64,000 nt of DNA from Tetrapyrgos nigripes (Eukaryota > Basidiomycota > Agaricomycetes > Agaricales > Campanellaceae), in contig JAACJM010000038.1 in NCBI GenBank assembly GCA_013368315.1, positions 186,001 to 250,000 on the forward strand. The letters run 5' to 3'. Of the stretch, positions 21,276-33,089 are shown in pieces. The position numbers were made by a program, and so were the translations under genes. The notes beneath the pieces are model-generated. The model saw nothing but the letters and a program-made list of their open reading frames with translations, was not told the DNA's origin and did not search any database. The number at the start of each line of letters is the position of its first letter. The first letter of the stretch is position 1.

Positions 21276-23852
21276 CTACTCCAAGGAAGGAAGTGATCGT
21301 ACGTAGTGTACGGCTTGAAACATCCAAGGTGGAATATCATCTTCATCTTTTATCAAAATCTCAAAACGATTTTGTAAAACTCCGCTGCGATCAAGTTCCT
21401 TGAAGATCAGGAACGTCCCTTCATCTCTCTCGTCGATGCTAATTTTGTTTCCCTTTTGATAGGGTCACCCGAGGAGTAAGTCAAATGGTACTTTAGCTCC
21501 AACAAAGAGATTGGCATATGTGACCACGTTGCCACATACAATTGGGACTGCTTCAACTCTTCCTTGCAAAACTCCTTCACCGCCATTCGCATCCGAAACT
21601 CCCATAGATCTTGTAACATCCATTGGTCTTCCTCCCATAGAAGATCTCTAAATAGATTTCTTGACAATATTCAACATGGATCCGGTGTCGAGAATAGCCA
21701 TGATTTGATTATTATCGATGGTTATGGGGAATGTGATTAGACGGTGGCGATCAATTACAAAGGACTTTGCTGGTCCGGAAACTGAAAAAGAACTCGGAAG
21801 TTCTATAATGTTGCTTTGCGATTTTGGATTTTTGTACTTGAGTACTTCTCCCAACATATGGGCCATATCTGGAGAAATAGCTAATAACTCTCCAACTGAA
21901 ATGTCAAAGCCATGTGTATGGCTCACATTCAAAATCTTATTGAGTATTTGGGCCTTGTCGATGTGAGATGATACTGCAGATTGTCTTGGCGTAACCATTT
22001 TACGTTGTTGTGTCTTCGGAACATTATCTGATTTAGGGACAACGGGTGTGGCATCTTGCATGATCGAATCATCGTTTGATGGATCAACACGAGTTTCGAT
22101 TGCCTCAAATGGAATGATTGGTTCTTGTGGCGCAGAAGATGCTTCTGGGGAAGGTTCTTGTTTTTCAATTGGATCTGGAGATTTGGTGGATTCCTTTTTG
22201 TTGGCTCTCGTACCATAACGATGTGTTGGATCATAAGGGTGTGGCTTTGCCTTCTCGTGTTTTGCTCTTTGGACTTCCAAAGCCAAAGTAATTTCTTCGT
22301 CTGTGGCTGATGGTCCAAGTAGATATGCGGATGGAGAACGATCAAATTCTTCAAACACTCAGACAAAGTTTGAAGAGGGTGTATGACTCAAAGGAATTGG
22401 TGGCGTGGAAGTTACAGGAGCTACAGCTTGGCGACAATAAGCATCAATAATAAGCTCATCTTTTCGCCTTGAAATATAACCACCACTTGGCCAGGTGTAC
22501 TTCCCATCTTCTGATTTTCTCAGCAATCCTTTCCCCACCAAATCTCCTAACTGGGAGCAATTCCTAGTAGTATGCTCCTTAGAACCACAACCCCAACATT
22601 GAGCTGGTGTGTTGTTCCGTCTCGGAGCAGTACTGTCAGAATTCCCGGTGGGTGGCGTGTAGATATTGTTCCGAAAATTATTGGGAACTGACAGTGGCGC
22701 ATTCATAGCTGCGATGACCTTTGGAGCTGGGAATACTTGGGCAATAACAGGGTTATAGAGTGGTGCGTATTCCGGGTCATCCAAATTTAATTTGGATAGC
22801 ATTTTAACCATTTCATCTAGCTCCTGCTGCAATAGCTGGGACTGATGATTCAATGGAGAAGATGGGGTGGGAGAGTGTATTGACGGATTAGGGGCAGAAG
22901 GATGAGTAGGGGTAGAAGGTGGAGCAGGGATAGAAGTTGATTTCATGGATCTCTTCTTGGTGCGCTTCTTCTTTTTGCTCTTCTTGATGAATTCGTCATC
23001 TGAAGAATCATCCGTAGAATCATCTGATGAATTCTCCAACGAGTAGTCCAAATCATCATCAGAGTCTGATTCCAGATCAACATCCGAACCGTCTTCATCT
23101 AGATTTCTTGCAAAATCATGTTCCTTTTCCTCGAAATAACGATCCACCGCCCATTCTACCTCATGCCGTTGCCAAGGTACAGCACGATCATAATTGGAAA
23201 GCTTCTCTTTTAAAGCTTTATTAACAATTCTTCGCAGAGTTCTAGGGAGCCCGTGAAAGAAGAACTTGTTATCCTGGGTCTCGGTAATTTGTAGTCGATT
23301 TTCGCAGGGTCCAGCAACTCGAGTATAGTCTCGTAAATAGCGTATCCAGATGGATCGCTTGGAGAACCTTTTCGAATGGTAATTATCAGTGAGTTTTTTA
23401 ATGTGGCGCACTTTATATCTGCACTCATCATAATCTGAGAAGTAGAACCTAAGGAATTGTGTCCTAAAATCATTCCAGTTAGGAACGTTGTAAGACGTAA
23501 ATCCCTTGACTACATCAATGACTCGTGAAGAGCTGTAATAGATGAGTGCGTCAATGCGCTCACTATCATCTGTGACGGAGTAATTGGTAAAAAGACATTC
23601 AAGGTGAGTAATGAACGTTTTTGCATGTCTGCGATCTCCCTTAAACTTGGCAGGAGCTTCGTGATGGCCTTTGGCAGGAAGAGCAAGGAACCCTGTGGTA
23701 CAATGAGTCGTGGGAGGAATGATGGTGGAAGAAGGGTCAGTTGGGGGAGGATTGGAGGAAGTATTGTTTGCCGAAGCTGTGGGAGTTTGACTTCCCGAAC
23801 TACTATTACTACCAGTTTGTGAAGTTTGAGTTGATGGTGCTTTACCACCCAT
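21276..23852 (-). pseudogene. gag: Gypsy-A gag-protease ORF
   Basis: One frame of about 859 codons with three stops. Gag runs 23852-22362 from MGGKAPSTQT: a Ser/Thr/Pro-rich N-terminus, a capsid-like region (GHHEAPAKFKGDRRHAKTFI, IWIRYLRDYTRVAG), an acidic Ser/Asp block, a lysine block and the zinc knuckle CWGCGSKEHTTRNC (CX2CX4HX4C). A TGA at 22359-22361 precedes the rest of the ORF, with FVIDRHRLITFPITIDNNQI and AILDTGSMLNIVKKSI as the protease active site. A TAG at 21648-21650 stands where Gypsy-B has tryptophan, and another TGA lies near 21465. It ends SLPSLE at 21276. Confidence 0.88.
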
Positions 23853-23913
23853 TGAATTGAATAACAGTAAGGTGTCAATGAAATTCTGGAGGCACTGAGG
23901 ATCGTTGGAACCA

Positions 23914-23931
23914 CCCTCGCGGTGGGCTCCA
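23914..23931 (-). promoter_or_regulatory. Gypsy-A primer binding site
   Basis: On the element strand, four bases after the 5' LTR, the sequence reads TGGAGCCCACCGCGAGGG. It starts with TGG as expected for pairing with a tRNA 3' CCA end. Gypsy-B has the same site with TA in place of CG. The primer tRNA could not be named from memory. Confidence 0.7.
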
Positions 23932-23935
23932 GAAA

Positions 23936-24466
23936 TGATGCACGCAAAATTAACGCTCGAGATATCTCCTCAGACTTGATCGAAGTCAGAGAATCCCGAT
24001 GAGAGTTGATTCCCTTGATAAGTGCCTCAAAACTGAACAATAACGAGATTTTGAGAGTGTGAGGATGAATGGTAGATATCTGAGATATCTAAAAGAAGTT
24101 AACAATCGCCTAAGAGACGATGTAAGATTGTGGCTGAGACTGATTTGGGGAAAAGCTTGAGATGCAAGGATCTGGGTTGCTCACTGTACTTAGCTACTTA
24201 TTTATACATTTTGTACTTACTTGGCAGCTGCGTAAGGCTGCATAAATAAGAATGTATCATAAGTAGGAAGTTTGAAGAAATCTGAAAATATATTTAAGTT
24301 GCAAATGTCCATGAGTCACTATGACTTGACTATGACTTGTTGTGACTTGTCCAAAAATAAGGCAGTACAATATTTGAAAAGGAAAATAGTAAATCAAAAG
24401 AAAATGAGAAAGAGATGAAATAAAAGATAAAACTATCATCCTCGGAATACTTGTCCTATGTAATAC
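23936..24466 (-). repeat. Gypsy-A 5' LTR, part one
   Basis: Begins TGATGCACGC on the plus strand and runs to the AATAC duplication at 24462-24466, where Gypsy-B is inserted. It continues at 33769-33797. It retains an 18-bp stretch (GAGACGATGTAAGATTG region near 24115) missing from the 3' copy. Confidence 0.9.
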
Positions 24467-25118
24467 TGACACAAGGGAAATTAACCCAAAGGAAAATACT
24501 CCCGAACTAAGGTAAGTCCGAGAAATGACTCTGCTAAGGGTTGTGGTACTGATCTATCGAATGACAGCAGAACGGCATCGAATATTCGAAACAGTGAAAG
24601 ATTGAGCTGATGAGGATGAGTAGGACTTTTCAAGGAAAGAGCTGGATTGGCTAGGCTTAGGCTGGGATGGGTTGGATCTTTGAGATGTGAAGTTCGTGGG
24701 GAAATAACTTGGATTTTCGAGTATGAGTATGTACTACTTATACTTCAGACAGTAAGTACGTTATGGAAAAATATTGTATGTAAACAGGAGTGTAAATAAG
24801 GATGGAAACGTGTAAGGAATAATCGTAACTTGTAAGAAAGAGACGTGAGACATGTAAGTATAAGTAAAACCTAATTAAGTAGCATAAAAACATGTTAGAA
24901 GAGGAAACTCGTTAGAAGTAGACATGATAAAGATACTTAGAGAAATGAGAATCATTCGGAACTTAACCATAATCGACAGGGTATAAGAAAATGGAAACAA
25001 CCGAAGAATGTACCTTAAGTGTTGGTGGAGTTGTAAATATGCGTTTCGGAGTATCTACACGCATGGGATTCGAAGTCGCTAGCACCGTCTTCATGAAATA
25101 CCAAAATCTCGTATTACA
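24467..25118 (-). repeat. Gypsy-B 3' LTR
   Basis: 652 bp, plus-strand text TGACACAAGGGAAATT to CTCGTATTACA. On the element strand it opens TGTAATACGAG and ends TTGTGTCA. Almost identical to 33112-33763. The preceding internal sequence on the element strand ends GTGCTGGGTGGA, a weak purine tract. Confidence 0.95.
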
Positions 25119-25161
25119 TCCACCCAGCACAGAAATTGCAACTGTCCTCAGTTGCAGAAGA

Positions 25162-26960
25162 CTAATCATCATCAGAAGGCACAATTTCATTGTCAGAGTC
25201 GGAGTCAGAGGAAGGGGGTTCATGCCATTCAGTTGTAGTGTCGAGGTGGTTGTCTGCGGGAGGTAATCCTGATGCGAGTTGCTGTAGGTCAGGACTGGAA
25301 CGAGAGATGTATGGGAGGAGACGAGAGGCAGCAATGCCTTGAAGCAATACAGCGCCGTTGAGTTCGCGAATCACATAACTTCCACCTTTTGTTCGTCGCA
25401 CAATGGCGTAAGGACCCAGCCACTGTGGTTTAGCTTTTTGCCCAAGGTCCTTAGCGACACGGGAGTTACGAACTAGCACCAAATCTCCTTCATAGAAACT
25501 CTCCGTGAACAATTTGCTTGCCCACTTGTCCTCGAATTCCTGCTTAGTACGGAACCGATGGAATTGCAACGTTTTGGCAGCTGCAGCAATATCATCTGGG
25601 CGTAGTTGTAGTTGTCGAACGCGTAGGGCAAGGAAGTCGATATCTGACATTTGTGACTGCCAGCCGTCAACAAGGAATGAAGCTTCCGAAAGGTCGAACA
25701 CGAGAATGGAATGATAGCCGTGTACGAGGAAGAAAGGGGAATAACCAGTTTGGCGTCGTATGGTGATGTTATCCACAAAGACTACAGTCATAAGGAGATC
25801 CGGCCAACAGGAAATTCGTCCTTTGCATGCCTTCACTAAGGATTCTCGAATGACAAAGTGCCCACGTTCTACCACTCCATTAGCCTTCGAGTTATACGGT
25901 GAGATGCGAACTTGGTGGATATGTAGTCGCCGGAGTAAATCTGAGAAGGCTGCCTTAACTTCGGATCCGTTATTGGTTACGATGTGGATTATTAGACCAT
26001 GACGGCAGTATAACTGTTCCCAAAAGAATTTTGCCAGTGACTTAGCATTATTCTTTCGTAGGGCACAAGCTCCACACCATCCAGTCAAATCATCTCGAGC
26101 TGCAACAATATATCGGAATCCAGAAGCGGAGGGCATGAACATGACGTCGATGTATACTTTCTGGAATGGGGAGACTGGAGTGGAGACGGTATATGGAATA
26201 TGAAGAGCCTGGCGACTACAAATTTGGCATTTGTGGCATGATCGGATATGGAAATGGACATTTCGTCGGAGGTGTGGCCAGTAAAATCGCAGGTTAAGTA
26301 GTTCAAACGTTGCAGAGACTCCATGATGGCCTAGGAGTTCATGTGCCTGAATGAGAATCCGGAGTCGAGCCTCAGGGTTGAGAACTACGAGTTGTGGCAA
26401 TTTTTGGCTTGTACGTCGGTAGAGTCGGTCATTAAGAATGTAGAATCGCTTGGTCTTCTGAAGGAATCGTCTTCGAGCATCAGTTCGTCGTTTGGGATCA
26501 GTAATTGCCGAGATGGACGAGGGAAAGGATAAATCCTTCAGAAAGTGGAAAATTTCGATAAGGTTCTGGTTGGCTGGTGATAAGGAGGGTAGATGTGGGG
26601 TATTCGAGTCTGAATTAGACTGAAGGTTGAAAATGTGAACAGTAGAAGCAAAAAGCACTTGAAGAAAAGATGTGATGGGTATAAGTTCTGAAGGAGTGAT
26701 AGAGGGGATATGCAGGGTGATATCATCTAGCCAAGAGTCGTCGTAGTCATCAGTGGGGACACTTTCATGCTCTATTCGAGACAAAGCATCTGGACCAACA
26801 TGTTTCGCAGCTGGGACATGGATGATAGTGAAGTCGAAGAGAAGAATACCCTGAATCCATCTGTTGACAGCAGCGTTGGGTTGCATGTCTGGCTCATTGA
26901 GCCATCTAACTCAATGCGCAAATCCTTGACCCCAATGAGGTATATTCACCAATGTCAGAG
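25162..26960 (-). pseudogene. pol: Gypsy-B pol: RNase H end and integrase
   Basis: The last 574 codons (26886-25162) are open from MQPNAAVNRWIQGILLFDFT. They carry the RNase H-to-integrase linker, the HHCC finger (HELLGHHGVSATFELLNLRF to SCHKCQIC) and the integrase core with YIDVMFMPSASGFRYIVAAR. The second catalytic Asp reads Asn (IVTNNGSEVKAAF), and the glutamate lies in NGVVERGHFVIRES. The GPY-like end PQWLGPYAIVRRTKGGSYVI follows, with an acidic tail EIVPSDDD. There is no chromodomain. A frameshift near 26890 and the TGA at 26964-26966 separate it from RNase H. Confidence 0.93.
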
Positions 26961-26963
26961 TGC

Positions 26964-28589
26964 TCAGAATAAACCGTAGAGTTCGAGTTTTGGCTGTGAA
27001 TATCGACTTTCTCGTTCATTGAAAGGGAGGGATCCATAGCGGGCAGGACAGTGGCGGTTTTGCTGATCAAGCTGGGAAAGGATAAATCCAACTCCCAACA
27101 CGCTAGAGTCGACAGCTAGGAATACTGGGAGGGAGGAAGTATAGTCGATTTCTCGTAACGCAGGAGCTGATGACACTAGGAGCTTGATTTGGTCAAAAGC
27201 GTGTTGACAGTTGTTTGTCCACACGAACAGTTTGTCTTTGTGATAGAGAACTGTGAGGGGTCAAACGAGCTGGGAATAATTCAGAATCCAAATCCTAACT
27301 GTGCCAGTTAAGCCAAGGAATCGGCGAACAGCCTTGGGATCGGTCAGAACAGGCCAATTAATGATTTTGTCTGTCCTCGTAGGATCTGGTAATCTTCCCG
27401 CAAAGGTACAACGCTGCCCAACAATTAACACTTCTGGCCTAGCCACCTGCATCTTCTTGAATGCGAAGGTACCTCCAGCATGTTTAACTCTATGCATAAT
27501 ACGATGGACATCGAGAGCGTGTTCCCACACGAATCGTCGTATGCCAGGATTGGCTAACAACGTTTCTGGATTTCCAAGATCATCAAGATAGCGAGTAGGA
27601 GGTCCCTTGATTGGTAGATCATCGATGAAGATATTCGCAGTGTGCGGGATTTCATCCTGAAGAATGAATATCATGCATTGTTGAAATTCGGTAGGGGAGT
27701 TGGTGTATCCCATGGGTAAGGACGTGATGTGGAGAGGACCGAGGGGTGTCATGAAACCTGTGAGATCGCGAGATTCGGGATGGACTTTTCTTGCATCGAA
27801 ACCTCAAAAGAGATCGAATACAGTATAGATTGAGCATGCTCCAAATGGAGAAACGAATTCGTCGAGTATGGGAGGAACTCCAGCGTCTTTAATCGTGATT
27901 TTGTTGAGCGGTTGGAGACTATGGACTATACGAAGGGTCCCATTTTTCTTGAGCACGCAAAACCAGCGGGAACGGTAAGAGCTTTGGGATCGTTCGTATA
28001 CACCGTGCGTGATCTTGATCTTTAGGAGTTCCAAGACTTTATCTGCGATTCCTGGAGGGATTGGGATATTTCGATACTGCCATGGAGTGTGTGGCACGAC
28101 GGGATAGATGTACGGAGAGAAATAATCTTCTCGAAAGGTACCACAATCAGTTTCCACGAATGCGATTGCATCCTCATTCATGATCATGATATTTTCGAAA
28201 AGCTTTTCTTCTTCTGGCCATAAAAATCCATCAGGGTTGAGGTTGAGGGTTTGCATGCATTCCCGAGTGATGCGAGAAGTTGGGGTATATGGAGGAAGAT
28301 TGGGGGAAAGTGGAGGAAGAGTGGCGAGCGGATCTTCGGGAAATCGACGTTGAGTTCGGGCCCATTCTGGGTATGGGGCGGATAGGGGTTTGGTGCGTTG
28401 ATCGACGCGTTTGTATGCGCCTAAAACAAAAATAGGCATTGGGATGGGATCGGGTATGCCTAAAGGGGCAATAGGGGAAGGTTCTGTCATCGAAATAAGA
28501 ATGTTGTCAGCTTCAAGGTCTTCTAACGAATAATAATCTCCTAAGTCCAATATAATTGGCTGTAGGTAACTACTATGTAACGTGTCCAT
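26964..28589 (-). pseudogene. pol: Gypsy-B pol: reverse transcriptase and RNase H
   Basis: Starts at ATG 28589 in the ideal context GCCACCATGG. A 130-residue leader (LDLGDYYSLEDLEADNILIS) precedes RT. RT motifs are HGVYERSQSSYRSRWFCVLK, LRIVHSLQPLNKITIKDAG, YTVFDLF, then after TGA 27804-27806 ITSLPMGYTNSPTEFQQCM and the catalytic segment IFIDDLPIKGPPTRYLDDLG (F-I-D-D). A second TGA at 27261-27263 precedes RNase H, with FLAVDSSVLGVGFILSQLDQ and PKLELYGLF, and a third TGA at 26964-26966. At 27804 Gypsy-C has tryptophan TGG, so that stop is a G-to-A change. Confidence 0.93.
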
Positions 28590-28593
28590 GGTG
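28582..28593 (-). promoter_or_regulatory. Strong start context of the Gypsy-B pol ORF
   Basis: The bases around the ATG at 28589-28587 read GCCACCATGG on the minus strand, the full consensus eukaryotic start context. The 159 bases upstream contain stops and no coding signal. Pol therefore seems to be started independently, perhaps from its own or a spliced transcript, rather than by read-through from the middle ORF. Confidence 0.5.
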
Positions 28594-28748
28594 GCTAATA
28601 GGTAAGTATGAGTGAAAAATAAAGTGGGAAAGTAGGAATGAGAATAGTGAGTTTAACGTCTTTCACCACGACGACATAAGCGTACGTAAGTGAATATTAC
28701 CTAGATTACTGATGCAGGAAGAACGAGATTGCCCAAAGAAGTGTACTA

Positions 28749-30215
28749 CTAATTAGTGGATGGGGCATAAGAAGGAGGAATGGTAGATAGGAAGAACGAA
28801 CGATAGAGATAGGATTGAATGATGGAATGGTAATTATTCATGTCCAACCGAAGCAGAAGTTTAGCCTTGTCAATCAAGATTGGACATCTACAACCAGGTA
28901 ACGCCTCCATTCGTTGAAAGAGATCCAAAGACGACCATATGAACGCGAGTTGGTAATCTCGGAAAAATGGATTCACACGAAAGATAGATGCAGGAGCAGA
29001 AATGGCATGGTGCATAGCAAAATTATCAAATGGGGAATAGTTGTAGAAGCGGTCTGTCTGTTCTCGATCCCTTCTACGGTATTCTTCTACAAAGGCCAAG
29101 TCAGATAGGCCACGATCGATGATCTCATGGAAAAAGGCCAAGCAGAGTTGTTGAACATCGTGAAGGATGGAAGTCATGACACGAAAGAAAGGAATATCAG
29201 GGTGGTATACAAGATAGCGAGAAGGGAAGATGATAAGTTTGTCCAGGGGAATGTGGATATCATGGAGACTTGGGAAGACGTTGTTCTGGACTAGAAGTGC
29301 CATAGCCACTTGCAGAGCTTCCATAAATAGTGTCCAGGTCGCTATAGAATGATACTCTCGGCGCCCTAGAGGCTCCAAATCGAGTTGCATTCCTAAGTTA
29401 CCAAAAATGGAAGTCCCTGGAAGAGCCAAAAACACCGTCCTTTTGTGTTCGTATTTTGCCTGATGGGCAAGAAGACGAATCTCCAAAACATTCATCGGTG
29501 CTCCCATTTCATCCACATAGAGATTCTTTAACTCTAGCTCTATGTCCGTAGCCACCAATGGGTTCCGCTGCATCCCTCGTTGATTACGCCAAATGACTGG
29601 ATCGCCGTCATTGGCATAAGCGATATTTTGAATAGTTTGACAGAGCGGGAACATGTGGTCGATGAGCTGGAGGGAACGTGAAAAGAAGGAACCTTGTTGC
29701 AGAGAAACGTGGGTATCGGGGTTGGTTAGGAAGGTTATTAGAGCACGAGAATCATCTGGGGACAGCCGAGCACGCCTATCCAAACGCTGTTCCACAAAAT
29801 CTTCAGGTCCCCCCAGTAAAGGAATACTATCTGCTGATTCTGTACGTGCGTGGACGGTTGCAGGTGATTCGGAGGTGCCCATGGGAACAGAATTAATGGT
29901 GGGAGTCGAATTAATGGTAGGGAAAGTAGTGGAAGGGTCAATAGCTGATATAAGATTCGAGATATTAGCAAGTAACTGCTGAGAGACGACATGGTCCACG
30001 CCTGGAGGGCTAGGAGATGGGGATACTGAAATGCGAGGGGGAGTAAGGGTTGAAGCAGTGACCATAGTGGTATCGTCGTCGTATAGCTCGATCCAGTTGC
30101 GTCCGTTATCATCGGTATACGAAATATTAAGATAGTCCATGATTGCTGGAGTGATTTGAGAGTAGAGTTGAGAAAGAAGGTAAGTAGAAAGATGGAGAAT
30201 AGTAAGAAGGGGCAT
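28749..30215 (-). CDS. Gypsy-B middle ORF, 488 residues, unknown function
   Basis: An intact open frame between the gag-protease stop (30244) and the pol start (28589), a slot that is normally empty in Ty3/gypsy elements. The first ATG gives MPLLTILHLSTYLLSQLYSQ. A second in-frame ATG at 30140 (MDYLNISYTDDNGRNW) is matched by the start in Gypsy-C and is the likelier start. Landmarks are an Asp/Thr stretch, a Ser/Pro/Thr-rich linker, SDSIPLLGGPEDFVEQRLDR, a central region (NEMGAPMN-like DEMGAPMNVLEIRLLAHQAK, LGMQLDLEPLGRREYHSIAT), YRRRDREQTDRFYNYSPFDN and a C-terminal LPGCRCPILIDKAKLLLRLD. No transmembrane segment or known domain is clear. It has stayed open while gag and pol gained stops. It could be an envelope-replacing, assembly or regulatory protein; nothing decides this. 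Confidence 0.75.
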   Translation of the reverse strand: MPLLTILHLSTYLLSQLYSQITPAIMDYLNISYTDDNGRNWIELYDDDTTMVTASTLTPPRISVSPSPSPPGVDHVVSQQLLANISNLISAIDPSTTFPTINSTPTINSVPMGTSESPATVHARTESADSIPLLGGPEDFVEQRLDRRARLSPDDSRALITFLTNPDTHVSLQQGSFFSRSLQLIDHMFPLCQTIQNIAYANDGDPVIWRNQRGMQRNPLVATDIELELKNLYVDEMGAPMNVLEIRLLAHQAKYEHKRTVFLALPGTSIFGNLGMQLDLEPLGRREYHSIATWTLFMEALQVAMALLVQNNVFPSLHDIHIPLDKLIIFPSRYLVYHPDIPFFRVMTSILHDVQQLCLAFFHEIIDRGLSDLAFVEEYRRRDREQTDRFYNYSPFDNFAMHHAISAPASIFRVNPFFRDYQLAFIWSSLDLFQRMEALPGCRCPILIDKAKLLLRLDMNNYHSIIQSYLYRSFFLSTIPPSYAPSTN

Positions 30216-30243
30216 GAAATGGGAATAGGAAGGGAAGAGAAGT

Positions 30244-32928
30244 TTAAGGAGTGTTTAGGGTTCGTATGAAATGGCTAACATCTCCTGCCCAAGGTGGAGG
30301 AACTTCCTCTTCTACCATCATCTCGAACTTGGGCCTGAGAACCCCTGAATAATCTCTCTCCTTGAATACCAAATATGTTCCATCATCTCGTTCGTCAATT
30401 CCAACTCGATTGCCTTTCTGCCATGGACGTCCAAGTAGGAGATCAAATGGTACCTTATCGCCGACGAATAAATGAGCGTACGTCATGACAGTGCCACAAC
30501 GGATAGGAACTTCGGCTACTAAGCCCTGAAGTAATCCTTCTCCACCATTCGTGTCATGTACCCCCATGGAACGGGTGATATCCATTGGTCTGCCACCCAT
30601 AGACGTGCGCCATACCGATTTTTTGACAATATTAAGCATAGAACCCGTATCCAAGATAGCAGATACCTCCTTGTCGTCCACAGTAATTGTGAAAGTAATT
30701 AATCGGTGGCGATCAATGAGGAAGGTTTTTGCGGAGGCAAGATTGATGGAGGATAAGGTCGTAGGAGAGACTAGAGAAGCAATCGGGGATGAGAGTTGAA
30801 TTTTAGGAGGGTTTTTGAGTTTAAGAACTTCAATGAGCATGTTAGCGAGATCTGGGGAACATGCGAGGAATTCTCCAATCGAAATGTCGAATTTATCCGT
30901 GCTACTGACGTTAAGTATCTTGTTAAGGATTGTGGACTTGTCTATGTGCGAAGATACAGCTGATTGACGAGTGGCGTTGGCAGGTTTGGGATTTTTGGAC
31001 TTCTTGGTAGGGTTGGAAGGTTTGGTAGGAGGAGTAACAACAGGAGTAGAAGAATCTTCTGGCAAATCTTCCATAATAGCATCGTCCGTGGAAGTATCTA
31101 CTCGATCTGGGATGGCGTCATGAGGCATTTGAGGAGGAGGAGCTTGCGAAGGAATAGATGAAGTTTCAGAAGGAATGGTAGTGTCAGGAACAGGGGGTGA
31201 AACGGGTGGTTTGACAGGTTTGGCACGCGTTTCGTAAGGATGATCTGCAGCTCGGTATGGTGCAGGTCTAGTCGCTTCCTTATCCTTCTTTGTACGATGA
31301 ACTTTGAGAGCGTGAATAATCTCATCATCTGTAGCGCTTGGACTAACCAGATAAGAGTAGGAAACAGATGAACAAGCCTGCGAAGCTTGAATAAAGTTGG
31401 AAGAAGTGATAGGGGCAGCTGTCATAGCTGCCACGGCAGCCATGGAAGCTTTCTGGCGACGATAAGCATCCATGATAGTCTCGCCACGACGTCTCTGGAG
31501 AATAACCCCGTCTGGCCAAGTAATTTTCCACTGCTCATTCTGCTTGAGCTCTCCCTTCGAGATTAAATCATTCAACTCTGGACACTTCCCCGAAATATGT
31601 TCCATAGATCCGCAACCCCAACAATTATCTCTCGGCACATCCCGTCCCGCAAGAGTACTGTTAGACGGTGGCGTGTAGGTATTATTCCGAGAGTTATTGG
31701 GTACGGAGGGACCAGGAGGAGTGCCAGCAAGGATTTTTGGTGCTGGGAAGAGTTGGGCGAGCTGAGAATTGTGGAGTAGAGCTTGGACATAGAATGGTGC
31801 ATAATCCGGATTGTCGAGAGTCATTTTCGAGAGTTTACGAATAACTTCATCCATGTCAAGATCGTTGGGATTATTGGAAGGAGTAGGAGTGGTATGACGG
31901 GGAGTGGAAGCACGTTGGGAAGGAGGAGTATCCGGAGAGGAAACTGGTCTCTGGTTAGAGGTGGATGAGGACTTGGTACGAGAAGTTTTAGACTTCTTAC
32001 GCCGTTTGGTTTCATGATCAGATTCGTCTGAAGAATCATCCGAATCAGATTCGTCTGAAGAATCATCCGAATCAGATGAGTCTCCAGAGTCATCTGAGGC
32101 TGATTCCGTGTCCAAATCTACGTCTGATCCATCATTATCCAGATTCTTCGCGAAATCATGTTCCTCTTCCTCAAAATGCCTATCAACTGCCCATTCCACA
32201 TCCCTCTGATCCCAAGGAACCGAACGATCGTGCATGGGAAGACGTTCTTTAAGAGTTCGATTGACAATTCGCCAGAGTTTGGTGGAAAGACCATGATAGA
32301 AGAACTCGTGGTTTTGGAGGTTGGTGATTTCGCCTCAGTTGAGAAGGGGACCTGCGATACGGGTATAGTCACGAAGGTATTTGATCCAAGTCGTACGTTT
32401 TGAGAAGCTCTTTGTGTGGTATTTGTCGGTGAGCCTCCTTATGTGCCTAACCTTGTACTTGCACTCATTGAAATCCGAATAATAAAAACGCAAGAACTGG
32501 GCTCGAAACTCGACCCAATTAGGAATAGCATAGGACGCAAAACCCTTAACCACGTCGACTACCCGTTTGGAACTATAATAGATAAGGTCGTCGATACAGT
32601 CTCGATCCAGAACAACTTGGTGAGTAGTGAAGAGTCGTTCTAAATGGTCTATGAAGGTCTGAGCACGACGATGATCTCCTTTGAATTTCGTAGGGGCTTC
32701 ACGATGTCCCTTAGGAGGGATAGCTAAGAATCCAGTCGTACGAGTCGTGGAAGCAGCAGGAGGAACGATGGTGGGGTTTGGAGGAGCCGTACTCGTATTG
32801 GAAGAAGAATTAGGAGAGGGAGTGGTATTGGTAGAAGGAGGAGCATTCTGAGCTTGCTGAGCGTTAGGATCATTAAGGCTGGGAGGGTTGGTGGAGGAGA
32901 TATTGGTACTGGAGCCGTTACTTCCCAT
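30244..32928 (-). pseudogene. gag: Gypsy-B gag-protease ORF
   Basis: About 894 codons from MGSNGSSTNISSTNPPSLND at 32928, in context CACCATGG. An earlier ATG at 33117 overlaps the primer site and is unlikely to be used. Segments are a Ser/Asn/Pro-rich N-terminus, a capsid-like region (GHREAPTKFKGDHRRAQTFI, TWIKYLRDYTRIAG), an acidic Ser/Asp repeat block, a basic block, and the zinc knuckle CWGCGSMEHISGKC. After a linker comes the protease (AILDTGSMLNIVKKSVWRTS, VPFDLLLGRPWQKGNRVGID). It ends at 30244 (IRTLNTP). The single TGA at 32335-32337 aligns with a CGA arginine codon in Gypsy-A, so it is a C-to-T change at CpG. Confidence 0.93.
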
Positions 32929-33089
32929 GGTGATGGATAGACGGGATGTAGAACGTAGGATGAAAAATAGAAGGTCGAAGATAGGATTGGGTTGGACTAG
33001 GAAAGGATTGGGACATAGAATCGAATGGGCTGGGTAGGGTTGAAGGGTTTTGACTGGAAATACAACTAGCAATAGATCAGAGGAACCAC

